Of a DNA stretch of 64,000 nt, positions 9,960-22,113 are shown piece by piece; within the stretch, counting starts at the first letter, position 1, and every line of letters starts with the position of its first letter. Source of the stretch: Undaria pinnatifida (lineage: Eukaryota; Sar; Phaeophyceae; Laminariales; Alariaceae); the NCBI GenBank assembly GCA_012845835.1, contig JABAKD010000020.1:9684488-9748487 (forward strand), read 5' to 3'. The notes under the pieces were generated by a model. It did no database searches. It was not told the DNA's origin and saw only the letters and a program-made list of their open reading frames with translations. Position numbers and translations under genes: made by a program.

Positions 9960-10970
9960 TCATATATATATGGCAGACCTAAACCTCCTAAAAAATCTCC
10001 CCCCCCCCCCCCCCCCCCCTCTTGCTCTCCCTTACTCAAACGCCCCACCAAATATCGAAATCCGCCACATTAATAAACACTTCACGCACAGGATATCACC
10101 TCATCATCTTTCGAGAGCCATCCATGCCGCTGTGTCCCCCCCCCCCCCCCCGCCTCGAACGCCCCCTTCTTCCCCATCACCCGCACCATCGCCTAGACCT
10201 AGCACCACACGTATAGCAAACCCCTCACCTAAAGCCCTTCCTCCCCCCCGCCCCCCCCCCGCCCCCACACCCCCCACCTCCCCCCCAACCCATCCCAACC
10301 CCACCCCCTCGAACACTCCACCCTCTCTTTACTCACTGATTGTACGGCTTACCCCAGGATATACATGATAAACTGATGTATTATTTCCAAAACCGTCACA
10401 TTTATCCCCTCAAAATAATGTATAGTTTCCAGGCACATATTGAGCTGCCCCACACGCCCCTCCCCCCCCCCCCCCCCGCCCCAACCCCCCCCCCCCGCCC
10501 CCAATAATATACTGGTGCCAAAACCGTCAGATTTATCCCCTCGAAAGGATTTATAGCTTACATGCACAAATTGCCCCCTTCCCCCCCCCCCCCCCCCCCC
10601 CTCCAAACCCGCTCGCTTTTGATCAAAACCAGGCCCCCACGTCCTTCAAAACTCCGCCCCACCCCCCTCACCGGTTATTCGACTTACAAGATTCACTTGA
10701 TAAAAGGATACATTTCCCTTCACAGCTGTCAGATTTTGTCCCCCTCAGAAACGGGTTTTATAGTTTCCGCGCACAGACTGACTATAATCATCCTGTTGAC
10801 CCTGATAGCTACACTGTAGTTGTAAGGGGAGTCGCCGACCTATATCCTTAATGAGGACACACAACTCGTAATGCGCGCGATCGGAGTATCACACACAGCT
10901 TGCAAAGATGAGTTTCGACGAAATCTTCGATCTCACAGCTGGAGTGTATTTTCATTTTTTATAATATATG
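9960..10970 (+). repeat. One-kilobase C-rich dispersed repeat (family B), copy 1
   Basis: This copy matches 21582-22625 in reverse complement. It runs from the GGCAGACCTAAACCTCCTAA block, through several long C tracts separated by conserved spacers (CCACATTAATAAACAC, CATGCCGCTGTG, TTTATCCCCTC, GATCAAAACCAGGCC), to the GGCGACTCC/ATGCGCGCGATCGGAGTAT block. It ends with the AGCTTGCAAAG core (family A). Partial copies of its right part lie at 24245-24430, 41510-41790, 42745-43075 and 45895-46060. No coding region is conserved, so it is probably a non-autonomous element. Confidence 0.8.
10892..10968 (+). repeat. Family A core motif (AGCTTGCAAAG), representative copy
   Basis: The core reads ACACAGCTTGCAAAGATGAG, then TTTCGACGAAATCTTCGATC, then TCACAGCTGGAGTGTATTTT, followed by an A/T-rich end with TATAATATA. 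Close copies on either strand are at 21582-21680, 21681-21780, 24355-24430, 38004-38078, 39370-39480, 41706-41785, 41812-41900 and 45895-45990. A variant ending GCTGACGT is at 11105-11200, 20436-20500, 26140-26220, 30298-30365, 31370-31450 and 37850-37920. Confidence 0.8.
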
Positions 10971-11486
10971 GTAGATGTTGCAGGGGACCCGCGGAATCCA
11001 CGCACCACCGGTACCGTGCGTGTTCCCTCACAACTGCTGTAGCGCATCAAGGCGCACATCAGAAGGGTGTGCATTACGTCCGTTCATCGAAGTAGTGGTA
11101 ATTTATTAAAATATTTCAAGGACGTCAGCCGTGAGTTCGACGAATTTCGGGTCAATATAGTCTACTCATCTTTGCAAAAGCTGCGCTGTTGGTACTTGTA
11201 ATATACTATGTGGGTGAGTTTTTTCTGTTAAGAAAAAAACACATATATATACAAGTATATACATATTCTATAAAAAACTGTATTTGTTTCATGTTCTCGC
11301 CGACCGAGAGCAAAAGTGGTTTTCGCTTCTGTGCAGACAAAAGAGTCATTCCCATCCCATGCTAGGGGTAAATTGTTTTGGCGCCAAACGTTTCTATGTC
11401 AAGTGTGGAACTACCACCGCTTGAGTACGACAAACTTCACGATAATAATGTTTGTTTTAGGACGAGCGCATAGATAGGTAGAAAGG

Positions 11487-11620
11487 CATGTTGGCCGGGC
11501 TGCGCGAGCGAAATGCTTTTCGAAGTCATATAGCATCGGGTGTGAGATATTGAGCTCCTCTCCTCAAGCTAGGAGCTCAGAAACTTCTCGCAATCTGCTG
11601 CACCTTTACTAAGCGTCGGA
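11487..11620 (+). repeat. Dispersed hairpin-containing repeat (family D), copy 1
   Basis: Landmarks are GTGAGATATTGAGCTCCTCT, a short inverted repeat around GAGCTCC...GGAGCTC, then ACTTCT...CTGCTGCACC. Related copies lie at 53195-53300 and 56768-56890 (plus) and 61548-61622 (minus). Confidence 0.6.
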
Positions 11621-13860
11621 CGACTCTGCTTTGCTTTGGTACCCGCGTCCCGTTTTCCTCCGCTGCTCTCCTCTCCCTTTGTCGATTGAGGACTTCAGAG
11701 TTGTGGCCGTGTGTTCTCTGCGGCACATGGCATGATATCCGCCATCCCTCCCCTGCCTGACCGCCTCCCAACGCGCGCTCTTCTCTTCCCCCGAAGACTA
11801 AAAACGATGTTTATATTTGTTTTCGTGGCCGTTCTTTCTTCAATCGGGCATCACTGCTGTTACCGCAATGAACCGTAAAGCACGCACAAACATGACAAAA
11901 TTCCTATCGTCATAAGACTGTAGCTTTTATTCTACCATGCATGGCAGAAGGCCGAAACAAAAAATACCTGCCGAGCTGCAAGCACTCACTGCCTGCCGTT
12001 CTCGTAACTAAGGTATGATAAGAGGATATTAAAAAACACGTGAAAAATATCCGTATAACGTGCGCAGGCTCACCAAGAAAAGCGAGTCGGTCCTAGTTGA
12101 CCGAGTAGACTACGGGGCGCACCCAAATAGCATGCACGCCTACATATCAGTAGAAAACCCGCGCGGGTTATCCCAGCGCTTGCTCCCCGACGACATAACA
12201 CGGGGGGAAAAGGTCGCGTCCGGCCTAAGGATTAATCGCAACAACGTTCGCCAAAACAGTCTGTCCTATTTATCACCCCCCCCCTTCCCCCCCCTCCCCC
12301 CCCCGCCCCCCGGGGCCTTGACCGCCTCCGCTGTGATCACATGCAACGCGAGCAACATGCAACAAAATATCGTACCTACGAAAAATCAAGGGGAACGTTC
12401 AGGCCACGCCCACGTCCGCATCTCCCGCTCAAGCGTTGCCTCACACAACACGAATCCAGGAACCCGCAGGCCAACAACGGAAAAGAGAAGATATGTAACG
12501 ATCACACCACCACTCATTCTTCATGTCTTCGTCAACATGCACGTACGTAACCTACTGTAATAGCTCTAGAAAATAAGCGCAAAAAGAAAAAGGGCCCGCA
12601 CGAGCGAAGAAAACGCGAAAAAAGGTCCACGAAAACGTGAAAAACGTTGCACGGGGAGGGGGTGCGCTTGAAACGAAGCCGAAATCACCTCGCGCGACCA
12701 CTCCCCATGTCGAAGCCCTAGGGAAAAGGCGCCAGCAGCTTTGCGTACCATGCGACGACGGCCGACAAATAAACTGGACCAAAAAAATCAAAACCTCTTG
12801 TGATAAAACGCCGCGAAAAAATAAGTCGTGAGTACATGAAAGCCGGACAATAACGAATAAAGTGATTTTCCAGAAGAACAAACGCGCAATGGATGATGCC
12901 ACCCAACGGACAAGAACGAACCTCTCTACTACATCGATCCTCGCAAGCCACCACAACGATTCTCGCAAGGAAACGATGGGAGACCAATAGACGCACAAAA
13001 CATTTGACAACAACAAAAGCATAAACGTTAGATCTGTCGAGGTCGATCGCTCGAGATCGCTCGAGATCATTCGACCGTCTGTTGGTCGGTTCGTCGCGCT
13101 TGAAAGCGACTTCTGCGCTATCATGGCACGCACAGTCGATCGGCGGAATGCCCCCCTTCCCCCCCCCCTCCTCCCCCGCGATGTCAGCCAGAGCATAAAT
13201 GATGTCCGATTTGGAGCTCCCGAACTGATGTCCGAGTGACTAGAAACGAGCAAGGCGCCCGACATGGCTACACCACACGATCGAGCCCGATTGGGGGCAT
13301 GAAGGAGGGCGCACGCAGCGCATCATTTTCCGATTCGACCCGACGAAACTGAGGTACTCGTTACGTATTGCCGGCGCTGCAGCAACTCCCAATTGACCCC
13401 TAAAAAAAACAGGTGCCTGGTACATATACTTGCCGCGCCCTGCCTCCCGCTCCCCCCCCCCGCGAGGGCGTTCTACACGGGCTGAGCGGGATGCAACATC
13501 AACGAGATGATGTGTGCCAAATTCAGCAAACATACGCTCCCAAACAAACGTACGCAGCTAAAGATTGCAAGCCCTCCCACCCTCTTGTCGAATGGCGCGG
13601 GCGGGCTGGGCGGGCGACTTATCTTTTCGATGCTGACATCGATCAAAGTAACGACGAGACCGGCCAAAACGGAGCACACAGGCTCACGACCACCGTGTGA
13701 TCAAACTCGTCCTCCCCCGTCAGAGATCCACCGCATCCTACCGTGTACAGCCTCCCCCCTCCCCCCGCCTCGATTCTCAAAAGCGTACAAACCACAACCA
13801 ACTAGACATACGGTGACGCAAGACCCACCCGGCAATCGTTTCTTCCCTTCCTCCAATTGC
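11621..13860. other. Intergenic, nothing recognised
   Basis: A 237-codon minus-strand open frame occupies 12552-13265. Its product has no recognisable domain, its composition looks like antisense reading, and no splice or start context supports it. C tracts occur at 12276-12314 and 13151-13170. I see no gene here. Confidence 0.4.
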
Positions 13861-13869
13861 TGCATAAAG

Positions 13870-14060
13870 GCAGGGATTATCACGGGTCGGATCACTGCTC
13901 GCGGGTCGGATCGGGTCACGACGACCCGGCCCGACCCGAGATGATTAAAAACCTGCTGACTCGACTCGACCCGACCCGACCCGTGAGTTTCCAAACACCT
14001 GGCCCGACTCGACCCGACCCGTTCCCAAACACCTCCTGGCCCGACCCGACTCGGCCCGCG
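13870..14060. repeat. GGGTC/CCCGA minisatellite family, copy 2
   Basis: CCCGACCCGA runs are separated by GTGAGTTTCCAAACACCT-like spacers. The structure matches 6930-7160, 24945-25135 and 26640-26860. Confidence 0.8.
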
Positions 14061-14553
14061 AGTTTTTCCGGACCTTCAAACCCGACCGGACCAGGGAAAA
14101 ACCCTGCAAAAGGCCCGGGCACACCCGGCCTCGTGCTAGAACAGGCCCAGGTACACAAAGGTAACCTGTCCTAATCAAGGCCCCAGGTGCACTCGCCCTC
14201 GCCATAAAAAAAGGGCCACGTGCACCAGTCCGATCACAAGCTCAACCACGAGCTCCCGGCCACGAATAATCTAACGAAAATCGCATCCCAAGAAACGAAA
14301 TGTCCAGCTACAAAACGCGAAAACCGTTTGTCCCACACACAGCCAGTCAGCCGTGACACGGGGGCACCATCCCATCGAAAATTCCCGGGAGATTCCCGTG
14401 GAAGTATCGTAGGAGTCCCGCGGAAGTTTGGCAAAGCGCGACTTCCCCCGCCTATTCCAACGACGGAACAGCAACAACATCATATGCAGTGCAGCCTGCC
14501 GTATCAAGTCTATATAGCAGCACGACGGCCCGTCTAACAATCCAAAAATGACG

Positions 14554-14587
<34 letters not shown>

Positions 14588-16459
14588 AAAAAGGATAGTT
14601 CTTCTGAACGAAAATCACTCCCCCTCTGTTCTTCATTTTATTTTTTTATTTTTTTGCCGTCTGCATTATGCAACTCAAATCTACCCACGCACACACCCTG
14701 TGGCCGCGTGGCTGCTAAAGCGAAAACACGACTGACTGCCCGGTTAAAAAAAAACGAAAAACCTTTATTGAAACTTAACTCGTTTCGCATTTCAAAAAAT
14801 AATTGACAAAAACAAAAACAAAAAACGATCAACGTCAGGGGTGTATGCCTTGCTACGACCCAGCCGCCACGTAACAAAAAAAGAAAAAGAAATAAAAGAA
14901 AAGACGGAAGGCTAATTGGAATATTAAATGTGTTTGAGTGGGGTTCGTCGCACGAAAACAAATCGAAAAGAGAGAACTCACTCAACAAAAAGTTTGTAGC
15001 AGTTTAAGTCCGTCGCCACCCACGACAGAATAACAAGAAATACGCAGGGTTTACTCGAAAAACCTACGAAAAGCAGTCGTTTTTTCGGACAACAAAAAAA
15101 AAACACGACGCAAAAAACACACAACATTTTTGCTAAACAAGATCACGGCAGTCGCTTTTCTTGTGCGTCCCAAGCCAGAGTGTTTTTTTTTGTTGTCATG
15201 AACCGCGTCGGCTAAAACATTATGTCCAGAAATTAATTCCTTTCAGCAAGCAACAGATGCCTCTCTTCTCCCACAACGCATTTACAGCTGGAAACTCGTT
15301 TTTGGGGACAAAAATTACTCAATAGAATTAGTACAGGGAGGAGTTTAGGGGCTCTTCAGGGGTTAACGGTAAAAGCTGCGGAGCACTTACTGTAGTACCA
15401 AATGTTCCTTCTTTTTTCCCTCTCTCTCTCTCTCTCCTGCCCTCTCCATATCTCGGGTTCTCCTGCTCTCTCCCTATCTCTCACTTCCTCCTGCTCTCGT
15501 CTTATCCCTCGCTTCCTCCTCCTGCTCCCTTCCTATCTCTCCTCCCCCTATTGTGTGAGTACTTCCTAGACAAGGAAAAAAAAAATGCAATTTTGACACA
15601 TTTCAAAACGAGATCACAGAAAGATCTCCCGACAAAAAAGCTAATAAATACGCTATATACGCGCAGTATGTACGAAAAGTGTACCTGGTATTCGCATAGG
15701 GCCTGCAAAAAAAAAAAAAAAAACTTGTCATGCAGCGCGAAAAAGGAAAACACAAAGCAAAACAAAATCAAAGATAAAAGAGCTGTCTGCTAGCTCTCAC
15801 CCTTCCCCCCCCCCTTCCCTCTACCCATCCCCCCTCCATCCACTTCCGCTCCCTCTACTCCGAACCCGCCTTGGAAAACCCGCCCCCCTCCGCCTCCATC
15901 ACCACCCCCTCCTTACGCCAATGCAACCCTCGCCATGCAGCGATGGGTCACAATACGGCACAGCAACACCAATCGCGGTACTACCTTATCTACCCAATCC
16001 CTTTTTCATCTTCATTTTGTTTTTCAAACTCTATTCCCAGGTCTAAATAAAATCAAAGCAAAAAAACAAAACAAAACAAAACAAAACGTGGGGTTTGCAG
16101 ATATAAAAAAAGGGCTTAAATACGTTAAAAGAAAATGCCGCGAGAGCACACAGGGCGCGGTTCTCGACACCAACACTCCCCCAGCATCTCCCTCCATTTT
16201 TTTTTAAAAGGACAAAAACGTTTGGAGAAACCGGGAGGCAACCCTTTCAAGTATCGGAAGAGGGGGGGGGGGGGGGGGGGGAAGCACACAGAGAGGCGGC
16301 GAGAGAGAGGCAAACCTGTGCAGCAAATGCGACCCCTAAAGGGGGCAAAACAGATTTTCGTGCTACGCCCCCATAAAAGGGAATGCCTGGTACAAGTTGT
16401 CTCATTGCCCCCCCAAAAGGGAACGGGAAACAACACGGGAAACAACCTGTTGCTTTGCT
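14061..16459. other. Intergenic between two convergent genes
   Basis: A family G copy lies at 15279-15378 and a TC-rich tract at 15415-15560. A short CAACAG microsatellite is at 14550-14590. No exon with a supported splice site was found. Confidence 0.45.
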
Positions 16460-16603
16460 TTACGCCAGGGGCGACGTGGGCTCGAGAGCGTAGGAGTCGA
16501 TGACCAGCGGCTTCACTTCCCCTTCCACGCAGGTACTGCAGTGCTCGGGGACCTGGCAGAAGTAGGTCTTCCCTTCGGGCCCGTGAATCTGAATACCCGC
16601 CAC
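16460..16603 (-). CDS. LCIB: LCIB exon 7 (terminal)
   Basis: After the acceptor CATCGTAG, 47 codons run from VAGIQIHGPEGKTYF to SYALEPTSPLA and the TAA at 16462-16460. GIQI.GP....YF is the typical end of the LCIB core. The following CQVPEHCSTCVEGEV adds three cysteines that could form a small metal or disulfide site; this is an inference. Confidence 0.85.
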   Translation of the reverse strand: MAGIQIHGPEGKTYFCQVPEHCSTCVEGEVKPLVIDSYALEPTSPLA

Positions 16604-19600
16604 CTACGATGGGGGAAGCGGAGGCGGGGGAAGGGAGGGGGATATTTAGGAATAAGTGGGTGGGAGGGTGGGTGGGAGGGTTTCCCACCGCCGTCTAGGA
16701 CCAGCGGGATGGCGAGGGAGAGGGGTGACGGTCGCCGTTCACGTGGCACGCATGGAAACAAAAAAAAATGTGCAGAAGCTGTATCTGAAAAAATAACGAC
16801 AGTCAGTATACTCACAAGTCAAGAAGGGGGAAATCAATCACGCTTCGTACCGAGAGAAGACTCCCAGCCGGTATATAACAAAAACACGTTCAACTCGTCG
16901 TCCTACGCCGCACCAAAACCCTGACCGCACGCACACTCACGTAGAGCTCCGTACTGCCAAAGGCGTTTTCCTGTCTCTTCTCAGCACTGCCCTGCCAGAC
17001 TGCCCTGCCACCCCTGCTCACTTCAACCAACTGAGCCCCCCCAGATTTCTGGCCATCTTCCCCATCCCCTCTTTCCCACCCTACCAACGATTCAGTACCT
17101 CTCCATAAACTCCACATTCCCTTCCTTCAACCTTCCGCTGTTGTATACCTCGTGCCTCCAGAAACTGGCATCTCCAACACAAGATGGGTAGGCCTTCAAC
17201 CGGCGATCCCTGCGCGGGAGCTCTGTTCGCTGGTTGGTGGGGTGCCGCCGTAGAGAGGGTCCGTCTTTGCGATTCATAAAAAAAAAACTCCGGTTTGCGA
17301 CTTCCAGAGAGATAGATTCCCAAGAATCCGATGCAAAAAACGGGGTCGGAAAAACAGTCAACACAATACAAGTTACACCGCAAAACCTCCAAAAGCCCCG
17401 TTCAATTCGCGCCCAGACTGGCTAAATCAAAACAAGTACCCGGGACCCCTACTCTTGAAGACTCACAATAGCGTACTTGGGGGCGCTAGTGCCGACGGTA
17501 GCCCTGACGAAAATATGCTAAATGCATACCTGGTATGCTAAATACGGGGTGCTTTACATACGTACGGCTATTTATTTCTTAATATTTTCTTCTTTCCCTT
17601 GCAAATAGTCTGATGTGTGTTGCCTTGCACATGTCTTGCCCGCGTGTTCATGGTTCATTGCATGTCCGAATCACCTTGCGGTACTTGCCATGTGTATCTC
17701 TGTCTTAAGAGATTGTGACCACAGAGGTAGGTCGTCTCTGCTCTAGGAGGCATTGGCAGGGACACCGGTTGTGCTGGATATAGATGGTTGGAAATAACAA
17801 CTTTAATGTGAAAAATACGCACATAGTGCGACATACCTAGACTATCACCTCTAGTACTGATATTTTATTACACAGTAGTAGCGTAGCTAGCGGTGCTAGT
17901 GTCGACGGTGGTCGTGATAAAAAAAACACGAACACAAGTACTATTTAAGGCTCACAATGGCACAGTTAGCAGTGCTACTTAGTGTCGACGGTGGTCGGCA
18001 TAAACACACTAGACACAGACACAGGTACTATATACTGGCAAAATCAGCGATGCCAGTGTCGACCGCGGTTGTGATAAAAAACACTACAAGTACGGCTGCG
18101 AAAGCAACTGAGTTAAATCGACACACGACGCGTATGAAAATACGTGGAAGTGTGGTGAGCTAAAGCTTTATTTTTCCCTATCCGTCGGAGGATAAAAAAA
18201 AAAAAAAAAAAAAACTACGAGTACTTGTACACAAGCACAAGTACTATTTTAAGACTCACAATGAATGGCATAGTTAGCGGTGCTACTAATACAATGCGTA
18301 TCCCGATTTGAGAGCTCCCCGTGGCAAGCCGAAACAATCGCTCTTAACTACACATTGCTCTCATCTGGAGTGGGAAGCAAACGGCTTTTATTGATATGAC
18401 AGGTGGGACATGCCGATATTGAACACTCTTAAGCCCCGAATGCTCTTCTTGCTCTTCTTATGCTCGGCGCTCTTGAATCGACGTACCCACCTGCTGTACT
18501 GTCGACGGTGCCTGTAATACATGAAAATCTATACACAGGCATTAATATATGTGCTGCTCAAGACTCACGATGGCATAGTTAGCGATGGTGGTGTCGACGG
18601 TGGCCTTGATGTGGTCTTCCAGCTGCGACACGATAACCTTCGACGCCAACTTGGTCAAGTCTTCCAGGCTCGGGATACTGTACGATGACCCGCACAGGAC
18701 GTTGCCGAGGTTGCCCTTCTTCAGGTGCGGCCCAAGCGCCTGCGAGAAACGCACCAAAAAACAAAAAGAGAGTAAAAAAAAAAGAAACGTCCTACACGGG
18801 GGGGTCATGGGCAGCGCAGCGAAACTTATGCTATGATAGAGGTGTAAAGGTATACCGTTTTTTGGCTGAAATAGTTTCTGAATGACGGGGCTCCTCGATA
18901 ACCCGAAATCGTCGGGAATACGCCATATTAAGGTATACCGTTTTTTGGCTGAAATGGTTTCTGAATGACGGGGCTCCTTAATAACCCAAATTTGTCGGAA
19001 ATAGAGGTATTAAGGTATATCGTTTTTTGGGTGAAATGGTTTCTGAATGACGGGGCTCCTTGATAACCCAAATTTGTCGGAAATAGACGTATTAAGGTAT
19101 ACCGTTTTTTGGCTGAAATGGTTTCTGAATGACGGGGCTCCTTAAAAACCCAAATTTGTCGGAAATAGAGGTATCAAGGTATACCGTTTTTTGGCTGAAA
19201 TGGTTTTCTGAATGACGAGGCAGGCTCCTTAATAACCCAAAATCGTCGGGAAAAAAAACGCCATTTTCATTTTGGCGTGGATTCTCGTTGTACATCTAGG
19301 CCACCGCATTTTTCATCCGGCAGCAGTTATATTTTCCGCCAAATCAGCTTTTTTGGGAGAGGTCTTAAGCTTCGAAAGTAAAGTGAGGTGCCTAAAAAAA
19401 ACAAAAAAAATGGTGCGACTCTTATCGCAGTAGCACGCATCGCGAGTAAGAGCCAACGCTGTTTCAATGTCAGCATTGATTTGTCGCTTAATCCTCAGCG
19501 GGAAGGGGGGAAAATAACCTTTACTCGTACAGAGCCCCGAAGAATCTTCCTGTACTAATTTCAACTGAAAGTTGTCCGCCACAAAACCACACGCACTCGC

Positions 19601-22078
19601 TTCAAATATTTCGGTGAAAAAGCCTTGCTATTGATTAATAATGCACATGCATTGTGTTGGAAGATATAACGTCCCAGTTGGCTTCATCTTTTGTTGGAAG
19701 ATGAAATTGACATTGAAGAAAACCAACTACTTCACAATGAGAAAGTAATGAAACAATGGTACTAACAATTCCTCAAAAGAAACATATACCAGGTACATAG
19801 ACTTACTTACGAATATCTTTGTGCTGAAAGCGCTCGGTTGGTGCTTTCCTGGCATCTCCGACGTCGGACATTCCAGCTTATTACTTGCGGAACGGTCCAG
19901 CTTTTCTTTAATGTCTTGCTCCACCTAATCTATTTTTGTCACAAATATATATCGATTTTTTTTTTTGGAGTCACTAATCTTTTTCCGATTACACCCAGAA
20001 GAGCAAGATTACAAGCGGATAGTCTATCTACTGGACCACAACGTCACATTGATATCTGTTATATTTTTACAAATATATACATATATCGATTTATTTATTG
20101 GCATCACTTTTTTTCCGTTGACACCCAGATTCGAACCACCGAAGACCAAGCTTATAAGCGGACAGTCTATCTACTAGACCACAGCGTCACATTGATATCT
20201 ATTTTGTTTTTACAAAAAAAAATTGATAAATAAATAACTGGTACCACGTATCGATTTTTCATGAGGATAATTTTTTTTCCCGATGACACCCGGATTCGAG
20301 CCTGCGAAAGGCAGGGTTATAAACGGACAGTCTATCTACTACCTTGGTATACCACAACGTCACAGCCGCAGTGGTATCTACCAGGACTATTTTTTATGTG
20401 CAACTACTACTGTATATTAGCGAAACATAGATGTACCACGCAGCTTGCAAAGTTGAGTTTCAACCATTCAATCGGTCGTACTCACAGCTGACGTTTATCA
20501 ATTTTTACATAAAATTTACATCGATTTTTATACGAGGATCATTTTTTTCCCCGATGACACCTGGGTTCACCTACGAAAACCAGGCTTATAAGCGGACAGT
20601 CTATCTGCTAGACCACAAAGTCACATTGCTACAAGTATCTATTTTTTTCAACAAATAAGTACCTGGTACTGATTTTTCATGAGGATAATTTTTTTTTTTT
20701 ATGACACCCGGATTCGAACCAGCGAAGGCCACCAGGATCACGGGCATTTTCATGTACTAGACCACGATATGTCACAGCAGCAGTGGTATATTTACCAGTA
20801 CTATTTTTTTACAAATATACATCAACTTTTTTGTGAGGATTTTTTTCTATTTTCATATGACCCCTGGACTCAACCAACGAAAACCAGGCTTATAAGCGGA
20901 CAGTCTATCTACTAGAAGACCACAGAGTCACATTGATATCTTATCATTTTTTCATGAGGATAATTTTTTTCCCCCGATGACACCGGGATTCGAACCAACG
21001 AGAAGACCTTGAGGCTTGAATTATAGCACACACCCGTACTACTACACCACGTTTGTACATACCATCAGGTACTACGCTGTTGGATCACAGTGCACGCCCA
21101 GCTCAGATCAGTCCGGCTACGTATAGTCCAGCAGCGCAGCGTAGCGCCGAGCGGAGCCGTGCGGTGCGGTGCCGTGCCCTTCGCTGCGGTGCTGTGTCGT
21201 GCTGAGCTGTGTGCTTTCTTTCGAACATGGAGCAGTACCGGGTATATAATACGTGTTGTTGTGTACTACTTTTCTTCTTCCTTCTTTTTTTACATGTATT
21301 TGATCTTTCACGGCCCCCTGTTTTTTCCCCCACGCAAATTACCCCCGTACTGCCGATCAGAACGTGACACCGGTAACAAAAGCACACAGCACAGCTGAGC
21401 ACAACAGGGCAATTTGCTCTAAGCAGCTCTTGGCATTATCAAATCACTGGTTGCACCAAATCATGGGCCTCTTCTTTCTGCCCCCTTTACATGTTTTTAG
21501 TTGCATTCTTCCTTGCCTTGCGCGAGCGTAGCTGGCGGCGTCAGCCGCCCGCGGAGCGCCCGCGGAGCGGAGCCCTTGTATCATATATTATAAAAATTAA
21601 AATACACTCCAGCTGTGAGATCGAAGATTTCGTCGAAACTCATCTTTGCAAGCTGTGTGTGATACTCCGATCGCGCGCATTATATATTATAAAAATTAAA
21701 ATACACTCCAGCTGTGAGATCGATGATTTCGTCGAAACTCATCTTTGCAAGCTGTGTGTGATACTCCGATCGCGCGCATTACGAGTTGTGTGTCCTCATT
21801 AAGGATATAGGTCGGCGACTCCCCTTACAACTACAGTGTAGCTATCAGGGTCAACAGGATGATTTTAGTCGGTCTGTGCGCGGACACTATAAAACCCGTT
21901 TCTGAGAGGGACAAAATCTGACAGCTGTGAAGGGAAAGGGGGGCCTGGTTTTGATCAAAAGCGAGCGGGTTTGGAGGGGGGCGGGGGGGGGGGGGAAAGG
22001 GGCAATTTGTGCATGTAAGCTCTAAATCCTTCCGAGGGGATAAATCTGACAGTTTTGGCACCAGTATATTATTGGGGG

Positions 22079-22113
<35 letters not shown>

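Noticed and set aside
12552-13265. 237-codon minus-strand open frame
   Set aside because: No recognisable domain, hydrophobic and Ser/Arg-rich composition typical of antisense reading, no supporting splice or start signals, no similarity to other parts of the window.
15502-15793. Frames on both strands near the TC-rich tract
   Set aside because: Lys-rich or Phe-rich products of A/T-rich DNA without coding signals.
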